In this document: in pieces, positions 7,793-15,472 of the stretch
Layout: each line of letters opens with the position of its first letter
Numbering within the stretch: the first letter of the stretch is position 1
Assembly: GCA_017440565.1 (NCBI GenBank)
Contig: JAFSHA010000127.1
Location: 1-36,608 of the forward strand
Length of the DNA stretch: 36,608 nt
From: Eggerthellaceae bacterium
GTDB taxonomy: Bacteria; Actinomycetota; Coriobacteriia; Coriobacteriales; Eggerthellaceae
Direction: 5' to 3'
The notes under the pieces: generated by a model
The model's input: the letters and a program-made list of their open reading frames with translations, nothing else
Told to the model about the DNA's origin: nothing
Databases searched by the model: none
Position numbers and translations under genes: made by a program

Positions 7793-9217
7793 GTGGGCGG
7801 CTTTTTTGGCGCGACTTCGCATCGCGACGTTGTTTTGGACGTGTTTTTCGGCGTTGACTACCACTCCCATCTGGGAACTCGTCGAGCAGGCATGATCTTC
7901 AAGGATCAGAATGAAAAGGGTTTCCAGAGGCAGATCCACTCCATCGAGAACACGCCGTTTCGCACCAAGTTCGAAGACGACCTGAACGGCTTCCACGGAA
8001 CGGCCGGCATCGGCTGCATCAGCGACGCCGACCCGCAGCCGCTGCTCGTGCGCTCGCATTTGGGAACGTTCGCCATCACCACCATCGGCGCCATCACCAA
8101 CTCAGACGAGCTGGTCGAGAACTACTTCGACGGCCACACCCAGTTCATGGCCATGGGCTCGGGCAAAGTCAACGACACCGAACTGGTAGCCGCGCTCATC
8201 AACCAAGAGAAGGATTTCGTAGCAGGCATCAAGCATGCGCAAGCTGTGGTTCAGGGATCCCTCACGTTGCTCATCATGACCGATGACGGGCGCATCATCG
8301 CGGCGCGAGACGCACTTGGCCGCCTGCCCATCCTCATCGGCAAGGACGACGAGGGCTACTGCGTATCGTTCGAATCGTTCGCGTACCAGAAGCTTGACTA
8401 TGTAACCGACTATGAGCTGGGCCCTGGCGAGATCGTAAGCATCACCGCCGACGGCCACGAAACGCTGGCACCCGCTGGCGAGGACATGAAGATCTGCGCG
8501 TTTTTGTGGACCTACTACGGTTACCCGAACTCCACGTACGAAGGCGTGAACGTCGAGGTCATGCGCTATAACAACGGCAAGATCATGGCACGCGACGAGG
8601 CCGCGCGCGACGCCGTGCCCGACGTCGATTTCATCGCCGGCATCCCCGATTCGGGCATTCCGCACGCTATCGGCTACGCCAACAAGACCGACAAGAACTT
8701 CGCGCGTCCCTTCATCAAATACACCCCCACCTGGCCGCGCAGCTTCATGCCCGGCAACCAAAGCGTCCGCAACAAGGTTGCCAAGATGAAGCAGGTACCG
8801 GTTTCCGAGCTTATCCACGATAAGAAGTTGCTGTTCATCGACGACTCCATCGTGCGCGGCACGCAGCTGCACGAGACGGTTGACTTCCTGTTCAACTGCG
8901 GCGCCAAGGAAGTGCACATGCGTTCGGCGTGCCCGCCCATCATGTTCGGCTGCAAGTACCTGAGCTTCTCGCGCAACGACTCCGACATGGAGCTTTTGGC
9001 GCGCCGCATCGTCCAGCAGATCGAAGGCGACGAGGGGCAGAAGCACCTCGATGAGTACGCCGATGCCTCCACCGAGCGCGGTCAGTGCATGCTCAAGGCC
9101 ATCTGCGAGGAGATGGGCTTCGACTCGCTTGAGTACCAGTCGCTCGACGGCATGCTCGAGGCTATCGGCCTTGACCCTTCCAAGGTGTGCACCTACTGCT
9201 GGAGCGGCAAGGAATAG
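7793..9217 (+). CDS. PurF-like amidophosphoribosyltransferase homologue lacking the catalytic Cys
   Basis: 474 residues from GTG 7793, chosen for the GGAGG ribosome-binding site five bases upstream. A stop codon at 7772-7774 forbids any longer N terminus that could supply a Cys. Canonical PurF starts with a processed Cys nucleophile (MCGIFG); here it reads MGGFFGATS. The oxyanion Asn-Gly segment (HNGN in PurF) is TIGA, so glutaminase activity is probably lost. The PRPP loop is intact (LFIDDSIVRGT, 348-357). Four cysteines line up with the Bacillus PurF 4Fe-4S ligands: C235, C387, C466 and C469 (CTYC). From memory, MGGFFG-type homologues also occur in Bacteroides. It may use free ammonia or be a purine-linked regulator. 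A canonical purF elsewhere in the genome would be expected if it is not catalytic. Confidence 0.85.
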   Translation: MGGFFGATSHRDVVLDVFFGVDYHSHLGTRRAGMIFKDQNEKGFQRQIHSIENTPFRTKFEDDLNGFHGTAGIGCISDADPQPLLVRSHLGTFAITTIGAITNSDELVENYFDGHTQFMAMGSGKVNDTELVAALINQEKDFVAGIKHAQAVVQGSLTLLIMTDDGRIIAARDALGRLPILIGKDDEGYCVSFESFAYQKLDYVTDYELGPGEIVSITADGHETLAPAGEDMKICAFLWTYYGYPNSTYEGVNVEVMRYNNGKIMARDEAARDAVPDVDFIAGIPDSGIPHAIGYANKTDKNFARPFIKYTPTWPRSFMPGNQSVRNKVAKMKQVPVSELIHDKKLLFIDDSIVRGTQLHETVDFLFNCGAKEVHMRSACPPIMFGCKYLSFSRNDSDMELLARRIVQQIEGDEGQKHLDEYADASTERGQCMLKAICEEMGFDSLEYQSLDGMLEAIGLDPSKVCTYCWSGKE

Positions 9218-9274
9218 GCAGAGGCGGAACTTCGTACTGAAATGGGACACCGAGCCGGGCTCGGTGTCCCATTT
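9161..9274 (+). repeat. Direct repeat, left copy: purF-like 3' end plus terminator
   Basis: This copy covers the last 18 codons of the PurF-like gene, its stop, the short 3' UTR and the terminator. Bases 9182-9274 match the right copy at 10153-10245 exactly. The preceding 21 bases also align except for a four-base block that changes a Ser codon to Glu and silently alters a Pro codon. The two copies bracket the toxin-antitoxin pair. Confidence 0.95.
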
Positions 9275-9276
9275 TT
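9240..9276 (+). terminator. Strong intrinsic terminator of the PurF-like gene
   Basis: The sequence from 9240 to 9274 is almost wholly self-complementary (AAATGGGACACCGAGCC with its reverse complement) and ends in TTTTT. It forms a stem of about 15 bp closed by a small loop, beginning 23 bases after the stop codon. Confidence 0.9.
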
Positions 9277-9303
9277 AATGCATACTGTTGTATTCACTTT
9301 AGT

Positions 9304-9332
9304 TTGTATTTATTTATGTATTTGTGTATACT
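9304..9332 (+). promoter_or_regulatory. Promoter of the toxin-antitoxin operon
   Basis: TTGTAT (9304-9309), a 17-bp spacer and TATACT (9327-9332) lie in an A/T-rich stretch (about 9275-9345) that stands out from its GC-rich surroundings. The repeated TGTAT words here (for example 9290s, 9305, 9317) are candidate antitoxin operators. An AAGGAG ribosome-binding site precedes the antitoxin ATG. Confidence 0.6.
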
Positions 9333-9371
9333 TTCGATATGTAAAACACAGACGGGAAGGAGCGCACTGGA

Positions 9372-9734
9372 ATGAACACGATAACGGCAAGCAAACCATG
9401 CTTTAGCAGAGATCAAATTGTATCTGCCACCACCGTGAGCAAAAAGTTCTCCGAGATTCGCAAGCGCGCGAAGTCGACGCCCCTGTTCGTCTCGGACAGA
9501 AACGAGATCGACACGGTCATCCTCGACTACCAGGCGTACGAGGACATGTATATGGAGCTCGAGTACCTGCGCGAGCAGCGCTTCTACGAAGCCGTCGCGG
9601 AGCGCATCGCCAAGGGCGACGCCGATCCCGCCCGCAAGAGCATCGGCCTCGACGAGGCCATGGGAGCCGAGGCTCTCGCCGAGTACCTGAGCATAGACCC
9701 CGACGCCATTTCCGACGAGGAGCTGTTCGAATGA
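9372..9734 (+). CDS. Phd/YefM-family antitoxin
   Basis: 120 residues. The N-terminal half (about 15-70) has the Phd/YefM layout: an IVSATTVSKKFSEI segment for DNA binding and dimerisation, then a strand containing PLFVSDRNEIDTVILDYQAYE. The acidic, flexible C-terminal half should wrap the toxin. Antitoxins of this family neutralise the toxin and auto-repress the operon. The gene overlaps the next by four bases (ATGA), the usual coupling in type II modules. It lies between two copies of the purF-like 3' end, which suggests recent acquisition. Confidence 0.88.
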   Translation: MNTITASKPCFSRDQIVSATTVSKKFSEIRKRAKSTPLFVSDRNEIDTVILDYQAYEDMYMELEYLREQRFYEAVAERIAKGDADPARKSIGLDEAMGAEALAEYLSIDPDAISDEELFE

Positions 9735-10045
9735 GCAGGCGATTCACCGTACGGTTTTACAACGAGGACGCGCTGAAGGAGTACCGAAAGTTAGACGGAT
9801 CCGTGAAGAAGCTGGTCGACGTCGGGTTGCGAAAACTCGAGGTACGCGCTGACGAGATCGGCAAGCCCCTCGAGGGGCCGCTCCGGGGGTGCAAGGAGCT
9901 TAAATACCGCAAAGACGGCGTCCGCGTGGTGTTCCGTATCGCGGGCGGTGTTATCGAGATCGTGGACATCATCGCCATTGGCAGCCGCGCCGACGGCGAA
10001 GTCTTCAAGACCGCCGAGAAGCGCCTGACGGCAGGAAACGAGTAA
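9731..10045 (+). CDS. RelE/ParE-superfamily toxin
   Basis: 104 residues, basic, starting inside the antitoxin stop (ATGA). The pattern is typical of RelE/ParE folds: an early FYNEDALKEYRKLDGSVK helix, then the core GCKELKYRKDGVRVVFRI followed by IEIVDIIAIGSR. The YRKDGVRVVFRI strand carries the basic residues that RelE-type mRNA interferases place near the cut site. A ParE-like gyrase poison cannot be excluded by eye. With the antitoxin it forms a complete type II pair that looks intact. Confidence 0.85.
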   Translation: MSRRFTVRFYNEDALKEYRKLDGSVKKLVDVGLRKLEVRADEIGKPLEGPLRGCKELKYRKDGVRVVFRIAGGVIEIVDIIAIGSRADGEVFKTAEKRLTAGNE

Positions 10046-10131
10046 CCGTCGAGCGGAACGAAGCAGCCTCGCGAACAAGCTAAATGACAGCTGTTCACGA
10101 GACCGCTTCACAGCTGACTTCAAACGAGCAT

Positions 10132-10188
10132 GCTATCGGCCTTGACCCCGAGAAGGTGTGCACCTACTGCTGGAGCGGCAAGGAATAG
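10132..10188 (+). pseudogene. Orphan 3' fragment of a purF-like gene
   Basis: The last 18 codons (AIGLDPEKVCTYCWSGKE, then stop) persist without a start or body. The peptide differs from the intact copy only by Glu for Ser, written with a full codon change. The fragment therefore probably derives from a diverged allele rather than from a fresh local duplication. It sits just downstream of the toxin. Confidence 0.8.
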
Positions 10189-10245
10189 GCAGAGGCGGAA
10201 CTTCGTACTGAAATGGGACACCGAGCCGGGCTCGGTGTCCCATTT
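10132..10245 (+). repeat. Direct repeat, right copy
   Basis: This is the second copy of the purF-like 3' end and terminator, 971 bases downstream of the first. Bases 10153-10245 match the left copy exactly. Upstream of 10132 the sequence GAGCATGCT resembles the native GGCATGCT, with a 7-base deletion between GCT repeats, so homology may extend a little further left before decaying. The duplicated terminator (10211-10245) lacks the full T-tract and reads CATTTGATTTT. Confidence 0.95.
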
Positions 10246-10249
10246 GATT

Positions 10250-10439
10250 TTACCAGCCGAACAGGGCGGCGGCCTTCCCCATACGCTCGGATATCCTCAC
10301 ACCGAAGGGGCAGTTAGGCTCGCACGCCCGACATTCCGTGCAGTCACCGACCAGCGCGTCAAGCGCCAGGTAGTGCTCACGCCCCGAATCCGATGACGCT
10401 CACCTCAAGGCCCGTCTTCCCCAATCGCCTGTACTGCAT
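10250..10439 (-). pseudogene. Internally deleted aldo/keto reductase
   Basis: On the minus strand an ATG at 10439, behind GAGGGTGAG, begins MQYRRLGKTGLEVSVIGFGA and stops at 10377. This is the classic N terminus of aldo/keto reductases with C-terminal Fe-S sites. In another frame, downstream residues read EHYLALDALVGDCTEC, then RACEPNCPFGVRISERM and AALFGW, ending at 10250. This is the matching C terminus with its CxxCxxC...CP ferredoxin motif. Roughly 300 residues of the barrel are missing between them and the frame has shifted. It is clearly a dead remnant. Confidence 0.88.
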
Positions 10440-10578
10440 AGTTTCTCACCCTCTCAACATACGCGACCCACATCCGATTCGCACGCCAAGCTTACCTTAA
10501 GCTCCAAAGCCCCTGCAGCCAATAGGACAAATTAATTGCCACTCGGTTAATTGTGGTGCTGGCCTTGGGCAGCGCGTC

Positions 10579-10584
10579 TATAAT
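10579..10584 (+). promoter_or_regulatory. Consensus -10 for guaB
   Basis: A perfect TATAAT gives a start near 10591 and a leader of about 87 nt. The -35 region (around 10556-10562, TGCTGG) is poor. Two TTAATTG words (10532 and 10547) lie just upstream and could be part of an operator. Confidence 0.6.
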
Positions 10585-10601
10585 GTCGAGCAACCATATT
10601 T

Positions 10602-10630
10602 GCGTCTCGTTAGTTCGGCGAGGCGCTTTT
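10602..10630 (+). terminator. Attenuator-like hairpin in the guaB leader
   Basis: GCGTCTCG (10602-10609) pairs with CGAGGCGC (10619-10626), eight pairs with one G-U and a 9-nt loop, followed directly by TTTTCATT. It lies about 11 nt after the predicted start site and about 50 nt before the guaB ATG. It could attenuate guaB or act as a 5' cap hairpin. No known purine riboswitch core is visible in the short leader. Confidence 0.45.
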
Positions 10631-10677
10631 CATTAGGGAGAACGGAAGGCGCGAAAGCCGGAAACGAAGGAGAGAGC

Positions 10678-12192
10678 ATGGCGTTTTATTTCGAAGAACC
10701 GTCCCGCACATTTAACGAGTACCTGCTGGTGCCCGGCCACACCCCGGCCGACTGCGTGCCGGCAGCCGTCAGCCTGAAAACCCCGCTGGTCAAGTACCGC
10801 AAGGGCGAGGAAGAGTGCCCCCTGTCGCTCAACGTCCCCATGGTCTCCGCCATCATGGCCGCCGTTTCCGACGACAACATGGCCGTTGCGCTGGCAACCG
10901 AGGGCGGCCTTTCGTTCATCTACGGCAACCAGAGCATCGAAGACGAAGCGGCCATGGTCGCGCGCGTGAAGGACTACAAGGCCGGATTCGTGGTAAGCGA
11001 CGCCAACCTCTCCCCCGACATGACGCTTGCCGACGTGGTCGAGCTCAAGGAGCGCTACGGCCACTCCACCATGCCCGTCACCGACGACGGCAGCGCCACC
11101 GGTAAGCTGCTCGGCATCGTGACCAGCCGCGACTACCGCCTCTCCCGCATGTCGCTTGACCTGAAGGTCGCCGAGTTCATGACCCCGCGCGAGCGCCTTA
11201 TCGTCGCCCCGGCCAGCACCTCCCTCAAGGTCGCCAACGACATCATCTGGGATAACAAGCTCAACTCCCTGCCCATCGTCGACGAGGACGACCACCTGAT
11301 CAGCCTCGTGTTCCGCAAGGACTACGACTCCCACAAGTCCAACCCGCTTGAGATGCTTGATGACCACAAGCGCTACCTGGTAGGCGCAGGCATCAACTCG
11401 CGCGACTACGCCGAGCGCGTGCCCGCTTTGGTCGAGGCCGGCGCCGACGTGCTGTGCATCGACTCTTCCGAGGGCTATTCCGACTGGCAGAAGTTCACCA
11501 TCGAGTGGGTACGCGAGCGCTACGGCAACGATGTCAAGATCGGTGCGGGCAACGTGGTCGACCGCGAGGGCTTCCGCTTCCTCGCCGAGGCGGGCGCCGA
11601 TTTCATCAAGGTGGGCATCGGCGGCGGCTCCATCTGCATCACCCGCGAGACCAAGGGCATCGGCCGCGGCCAGGCCACGGCGGTCATCGAGGTTGCCAAG
11701 GCGCGCGACGAGTACTTCGCCGAGACCGGCGTTTACGTGCCCATCTGCTCCGACGGCGGCATCGTGTACGACCACCACATCTCGCTCGCGCTTGCCATGG
11801 GCTCCGACTTCGTCATGCTGGGCCGCTACTTCGCCCGCTTCGACGAGAGCCCCTCGGCCAAGGTCATGGTCAACGGCACCTACATGAAGGAATACTGGGG
11901 CGAAGGCAGCGCCCGCGCCCGCAACTGGGGTCGCTACGACCTGGGCGGCAAGAAGTCGCTTTCCTTCGAAGAGGGCGTCGACTCCTACGTGCCTTACGCC
12001 GGCAGCCTGAAGGACAACATGGCCGTCACCCTGCTCAAGTTGAAGAGCACCATGTGCAACTGCGGCGCGCTTACCATCCCTGAGTTCCAGGACAAGGCCA
12101 AGCTCACGCTGGTTTCGGCCACTTCCATCGTCGAGGGCGGCGCGCACGACGTCATGCTGAAGGACAAGAACACCTTCGCCAGCAAGGCATAA
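10678..12192 (+). CDS. guaB: IMP dehydrogenase, Tritrichomonas-like subtype
   Basis: 504 residues. It oxidises IMP to XMP with NAD+, the first committed step to GMP. The catalytic loop [13 protein letters not shown] places the nucleophile at C320. The CBS pair occupies about residues 100-215. The flap reads [16 protein letters not shown], unlike the YRGMGS type of most bacteria. From memory, this flap, the FNEYLLVPG start and the end segment [13 protein letters not shown] match Tritrichomonas foetus IMPDH, a eukaryotic parasite enzyme thought to be of bacterial origin. ATG 10678 was chosen for its AAGGAGAG ribosome-binding site. Being next to the PurF-like gene suggests a purine cluster since interrupted. 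Confidence 0.95.
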   Translation: MAFYFEEPSRTFNEYLLVPGHTPADCVPAAVSLKTPLVKYRKGEEECPLSLNVPMVSAIMAAVSDDNMAVALATEGGLSFIYGNQSIEDEAAMVARVKDYKAGFVVSDANLSPDMTLADVVELKERYGHSTMPVTDDGSATGKLLGIVTSRDYRLSRMSLDLKVAEFMTPRERLIVAPASTSLKVANDIIWDNKLNSLPIVDEDDHLISLVFRKDYDSHKSNPLEMLDDHKRYLVGAGINSRDYAERVPALVEAGADVLCIDSSEGYSDWQKFTIEWVRERYGNDVKIGAGNVVDREGFRFLAEAGADFIKVGIGGGSICITRETKGIGRGQATAVIEVAKARDEYFAETGVYVPICSDGGIVYDHHISLALAMGSDFVMLGRYFARFDESPSAKVMVNGTYMKEYWGEGSARARNWGRYDLGGKKSLSFEEGVDSYVPYAGSLKDNMAVTLLKLKSTMCNCGALTIPEFQDKAKLTLVSATSIVEGGAHDVMLKDKNTFASKA

Positions 12193-12215
12193 GACATCCA
12201 AGTTCGAAAAGCCGA

Positions 12216-12251
12216 AAGGACCCCGCCTCTCGTTTGAGAAGCGGGGTCCTT
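12216..12251 (+). terminator. guaB terminator
   Basis: An 11-bp perfect stem (AAGGACCCCGC, 12216-12226, with 12241-12251) is extended inward by TCTC/GAGA. The tail TCCATTTG is only weakly T-rich. It starts 23 bases after the guaB stop and could also serve the converging small gene. Confidence 0.75.
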
Positions 12252-12309
12252 CCATTTGCAGGCGAACCGTCGCTCAAGTTCTGTGCAAAAACGGCGGGAC
12301 CGCAATCTA

Positions 12310-12555
12310 CTACGCCCCGGGCGCCTTGGGCGCAGCGGGCGCTCCCGGAGCCGCGGGAGCGGCGGGCGCACCAGGTGCGGCAGGCGCAGGAGCGCCGGGC
12401 ATGGGCTTTTCGCCCTTCAGATACGGCGTGAAGTCGCACTTGCAGAAGGGGCACTTCTTGATGGCGATGCCCGAAAGCATGGCCTTGATCTCCTCGCCGC
12501 ACTCGGGGCACTTCGGAGCCGCGGCAGCGGCGGCATCGGCAGGTCTAAAACACAT
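12310..12555 (-). CDS. Small zinc-ribbon protein with Ala/Pro/Gly-rich tail
   Basis: 81 residues with an AAGGAGAG ribosome-binding site. CPECG (16-20) and CPFCKC (36-41) form one probable zinc-binding knuckle pair. The last 30 residues are low-complexity APGAPAAP repeats. No enzymatic motif is visible. It converges on guaB and is upstream of nothing obvious. It is expressed independently as far as can be seen. The function is unknown; it may be a nucleic-acid- or protein-binding adaptor. Confidence 0.75.
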   Translation of the reverse strand: MCFRPADAAAAAAPKCPECGEEIKAMLSGIAIKKCPFCKCDFTPYLKGEKPMPGAPAPAAPGAPAAPAAPGAPAAPKAPGA

Positions 12556-12728
12556 AACAACTCTCCTTACACGAAGCGAAAGCGCCGCCCTGGCAATTCA
12601 AAACGGCGCTTGAGCTTATTCTGTGACGATCTATGGCAAGCACGCCCCCAAGGTGCCTCCCGAGCGCCAATCGATAGGGCTCATGACGCTCGGGATTTAT
12701 AGGGATGGCGAGCTTATTACTTTACTTC

Positions 12729-13913
12729 CTACTTAAACTTGCACAGGGCAAGCGCGGCGGTGCCGATAAAGCCGATCACGCACATCACGATGCCGGTGGT
12801 CATCCAAGCGGTCATATCGGGACCAAGCAGGATGGGGGTCAGCCAAGAACCCAGGAACTGGCCAAGGCTCTGAACCAGCATGAGAACGCCCATGCCGATG
12901 GACATAAGCTCGGGACGGCCGAGCACGTTGATGTAAGAGGTCAGGCACATAACCGGACCGCCCAGGCCGACGAGGCCCATCACGATGGCGCCAACCCACA
13001 GAAGCGGACCAGTCTGGGTGAGCAGCAGGAACGTGCAGGGACCCATCACGAACAGCGCAGCCAGGTACAGCGGCTTGCAGCGACCCAGCTTGTCAGACAG
13101 CGTGCCGAACAGCGGCGAGGAAATAACCGCGAGCAGCATGGGCAGCGTGCTGATGAAGCCGGACAGCGTCGGGTCAACGCCCTGCTGCTGCAGGAAGGTG
13201 GGGCCGAAGTTGAGAACGGCCATGAGGGTCAGGTTGAACACGAGGAACGCAAAGAAGAACAGCAGGATGTTGGGCTTAACGAGCTCGGTGTAGCTGACCT
13301 TCTCCTCGACGGCAGCCTCGGTTGCCTCTTCAAGGGCCTTACCCGGATCCTTGACGATAACGGCAACGACGATGGCGAACACAACGGCAGCAGCTGCGTA
13401 GATAACCCACACGCCCACGAAACCAGTAGCGGAGTACAGGGTGGGAGTCAAAACGCCACCGACTACGGAACCCAGGCAAACCCAAAGTGCCCAAATGCCC
13501 GTGGCCGAACCAATCTTGTCGGGCGCGACGTATTTCTGCACGGCTAGGGGACCGCAGATAGTGACGAAGATAAACGCCACGCCCTCAATGGCACGCGACA
13601 CGATGAGAATCATGCCGTTACCCGCAAAGGCGCCAAGAAGCGAACCGGCGGCAATGATGACGGCCGCTGCGAGCAGCATGGTCTTCGGGCCGAACTTCTT
13701 AGCGAGAGCGCCCGTGGGAACGGCAAGGACGATTCCCACGAACGTGAAGATGGACATGAGCCAAGACGCAGAGCCGGCGTCCATGTTCATGTTCACCATG
13801 ATGTCGCCCATAACGACGGGGACCTTGAACTGGATGGTTGCGATAGCCGTGCCGAACAGCAGCATGGCAAACGCGATCAGGATGTAATTCCCGTACTTCT
13901 TCTCGGTGCTCAT
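12729..13913 (-). CDS. Major facilitator superfamily transporter
   Basis: 394 residues with twelve predicted membrane segments in two halves. Between TM2 and TM3 is a GALAKKFGPKTM loop, the usual basic MFS signature region, and its counterpart in the second half is FGTLSDKLGRCKP. The linker after TM6 (about residues 190-215) is charged (KDPGKALEEATEAAVEEK). An AGGAGGAGG ribosome-binding site precedes the ATG. The substrate is unknown. It lies downstream of the molybdopterin oxidoreductase, Fe-S and VOC genes on the same strand, so it probably imports the module's substrate or exports its product. It is not an oxyanion antiporter by any motif I recognise. Confidence 0.88.
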   Translation of the reverse strand: MSTEKKYGNYILIAFAMLLFGTAIATIQFKVPVVMGDIMVNMNMDAGSASWLMSIFTFVGIVLAVPTGALAKKFGPKTMLLAAAVIIAAGSLLGAFAGNGMILIVSRAIEGVAFIFVTICGPLAVQKYVAPDKIGSATGIWALWVCLGSVVGGVLTPTLYSATGFVGVWVIYAAAAVVFAIVVAVIVKDPGKALEEATEAAVEEKVSYTELVKPNILLFFFAFLVFNLTLMAVLNFGPTFLQQQGVDPTLSGFISTLPMLLAVISSPLFGTLSDKLGRCKPLYLAALFVMGPCTFLLLTQTGPLLWVGAIVMGLVGLGGPVMCLTSYINVLGRPELMSIGMGVLMLVQSLGQFLGSWLTPILLGPDMTAWMTTGIVMCVIGFIGTAALALCKFK

Positions 13914-14098
13914 AAAGCACCTCCTCCTCTTTTACGGTGCGGAACGTCGCTTAACCGAACGGGCTTGCCGCGATCTTCGGAAATCTCTCACCTCGGCACA
14001 TCGCGCTCGCAGTGCGACGAAGAGGGAAATGAGACAACACGACACTTACCCGACCCCCGGGTTAAGCTTTTCCTTGTCAGTTAGTTTGAGCGGAACTG

Positions 14099-14131
14099 AA
14101 TGAGCCAATGAACTAGGTTTATTGGCTCATT
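14099..14131 (-). terminator. Hairpin between the VOC gene and the MFS gene
   Basis: A perfect 11-bp stem, AATGAGCCAAT with ATTGGCTCATT, with an 11-nt loop lies 12 bases past the VOC stop. The following minus-strand sequence is not strongly U-rich. With 185 bases before the MFS start, the transporter may have its own promoter. Confidence 0.6.
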
Positions 14132-14143
14132 TCTGCGTATCAG

Positions 14144-14605
14144 CTACAGCGCGGCGATGTTGTCCTGGACAACCTCGAAGCGCTCGCCGCCAGGACCGCG
14201 GAAGAACATGATGCGCAGCTGCGCGCCAGCATCTCCGTACGTGACGAAGACGTCGGAATCTTCCTCGGAAAGCGGGCGGTCGAACTCCAGCGGCGGATCG
14301 AACGGACCGGCCTCGATGGCCACACCCTTCTCGTTCAAAAACGCCACGAACTCGTCCATGTCGGGAACACGCAGAGCCAGGTGGTTCAGGCAGTTTGCTG
14401 CGGCATCACACGTGGACTTGTCCTCGCATTCGAGCAGCTCGAGCACAACGCCGCTGCCCTTGATCCACGCCATCTTGAGGGGCTTATCGCCCTCCATGGC
14501 GTCACTCTTCAGCAGCAGCTTGCAATCGAAGATCTCCTCGTAGAATTTAATCGACTCCTCGATGTCACGGCAGTACACGCCAACATGCTGGAAGCCCAAT
14601 TTCAT
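14144..14605 (-). CDS. VOC-superfamily (glyoxalase-fold) protein
   Basis: 153 residues starting MKLGFQHVGVYC; the upstream Met at 14650 is rejected because the family begins at this strand. Two beta-alpha-beta-beta-beta units place metal-ligand candidates at H7, E56, H75 and E144, the 2-His-2-Glu pattern of glyoxalase I and methylmalonyl-CoA epimerase. VOC proteins catalyse isomerisation, epimerisation, ring cleavage or glutathione-type chemistry on small ketones and phenols. Its place between a molybdopterin reductase and a transporter suggests that it processes the same substrate. The precise reaction cannot be read. Confidence 0.85.
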   Translation of the reverse strand: MKLGFQHVGVYCRDIEESIKFYEEIFDCKLLLKSDAMEGDKPLKMAWIKGSGVVLELLECEDKSTCDAAANCLNHLALRVPDMDEFVAFLNEKGVAIEAGPFDPPLEFDRPLSEEDSDVFVTYGDAGAQLRIMFFRGPGGERFEVVQDNIAAL

Positions 14606-14669
14606 GGTTTCCCCCTTCCATGCGTATTGAAACAGTTCGATTAAACACAAGCGGTGAAGCTAAGCTATC

Positions 14670-14702
14670 GGGGATGCGGCCAGACGGAAAGGCCGCATCC
14701 CC
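14670..14702 (-). terminator. Strong hairpin between Fe-S subunit and VOC genes
   Basis: A perfect 12-bp stem (14670-14681 with 14691-14702) with a 9-nt loop lies 20 bases after the Fe-S subunit stop. It lacks a U-tract. It may set the oxidoreductase subunits apart from the downstream genes by partial termination or mRNA protection. Confidence 0.6.
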
Positions 14703-14722
14703 CGGTTAAGGCTAAGCGAACA

Positions 14723-15469
14723 TTAGCCCTGATCGCTCGACGTGGCAGCCATAACCTCGGCAACCGTGGCGTTCTTCATACGAAGCTCGCTGATGCACAC
14801 GACATCGGCGCCGAACTCGGTGACGGCGGAGACGTCGGAGGTGTAGACGTCGTCAACAGCGGTGCGACGCTTGGTGAGCGCGATGGCCTTCTCGGCGTCG
14901 TAAGGAATGAGCTGCTCCTTCGGCGGATTCGCCTTGGCAACCCAGTTCGGCGTGGTGATAGCCGGATCGGGCATGGTCTCGATCTTGCGCACGTCGCCGT
15001 ACTTGGCAACAAGCTCGTCGATGGGACCGAAGTCCAGAGCACGCATGGGGCAGGAGGCCACGCACAGCGGCAGCTGGCCCTTCTCCAGGCGGTCGACGCA
15101 CATCGTGCACTTGCTCATCTTCGTGCCCGGCTCGTCGCTGGCGAACTTCGGCGCGCCGTAGGGGCATGCCTTCCAGCAGTTGCGGTCGCCCTCACACTTC
15201 TCGGGGTCAACCAGAACGGCACCGTAGGTGTCCTCTTTGAAGATGGCGTCATGCTCGCACGCCTCGACGCACACCGGGTTGTCGCAGTGACCGCAGTTGA
15301 ACGCCAGGATGCCGATGGAGGTGTTCGGGAACACGTCCTTCTCCCACATGTACACGCTCATCCACTTCTCGGGACCGGGCGCGATGTCATACCAGTCCTT
15401 GCACGCTACCGAGCAGGCCTTGCAGCCGTAGCAGCGTCCCTGGTCGAAGAAAAATCCGTACTGAGTCAT
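14723..15469 (-). CDS. Four-cluster ferredoxin subunit of molybdopterin oxidoreductase (DmsB-like)
   Basis: 248 residues. Sixteen-odd cysteines fall in four groups typical of DmsB/NrfC-type electron-transfer subunits: CYGCKACSVAC (13-23), CGHCDNPVCVEAC, CEGDRNCWKACP and CTMCVDRLEKGQLPLCVASCP. It should carry electrons to or from the catalytic subunit. There is no signal peptide and no adjacent membrane-anchor gene. It starts three bases after the catalytic gene's stop, with its AGGTAGG ribosome-binding site inside that gene, so the two are translationally coupled. The C-terminal 70 residues are unusual, acidic and Ala-rich. Confidence 0.93.
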   Translation of the reverse strand: MTQYGFFFDQGRCYGCKACSVACKDWYDIAPGPEKWMSVYMWEKDVFPNTSIGILAFNCGHCDNPVCVEACEHDAIFKEDTYGAVLVDPEKCEGDRNCWKACPYGAPKFASDEPGTKMSKCTMCVDRLEKGQLPLCVASCPMRALDFGPIDELVAKYGDVRKIETMPDPAITTPNWVAKANPPKEQLIPYDAEKAIALTKRRTAVDDVYTSDVSAVTEFGADVVCISELRMKNATVAEVMAATSSDQG

Positions 15470-15472
15470 GTT

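Noticed and set aside
10130-10396. Plus-strand ORF over the purF fragment and reductase remnant
   Set aside because: It reads the duplicated 3' end out of frame and the reductase remnant antisense. There is no ribosome-binding site.
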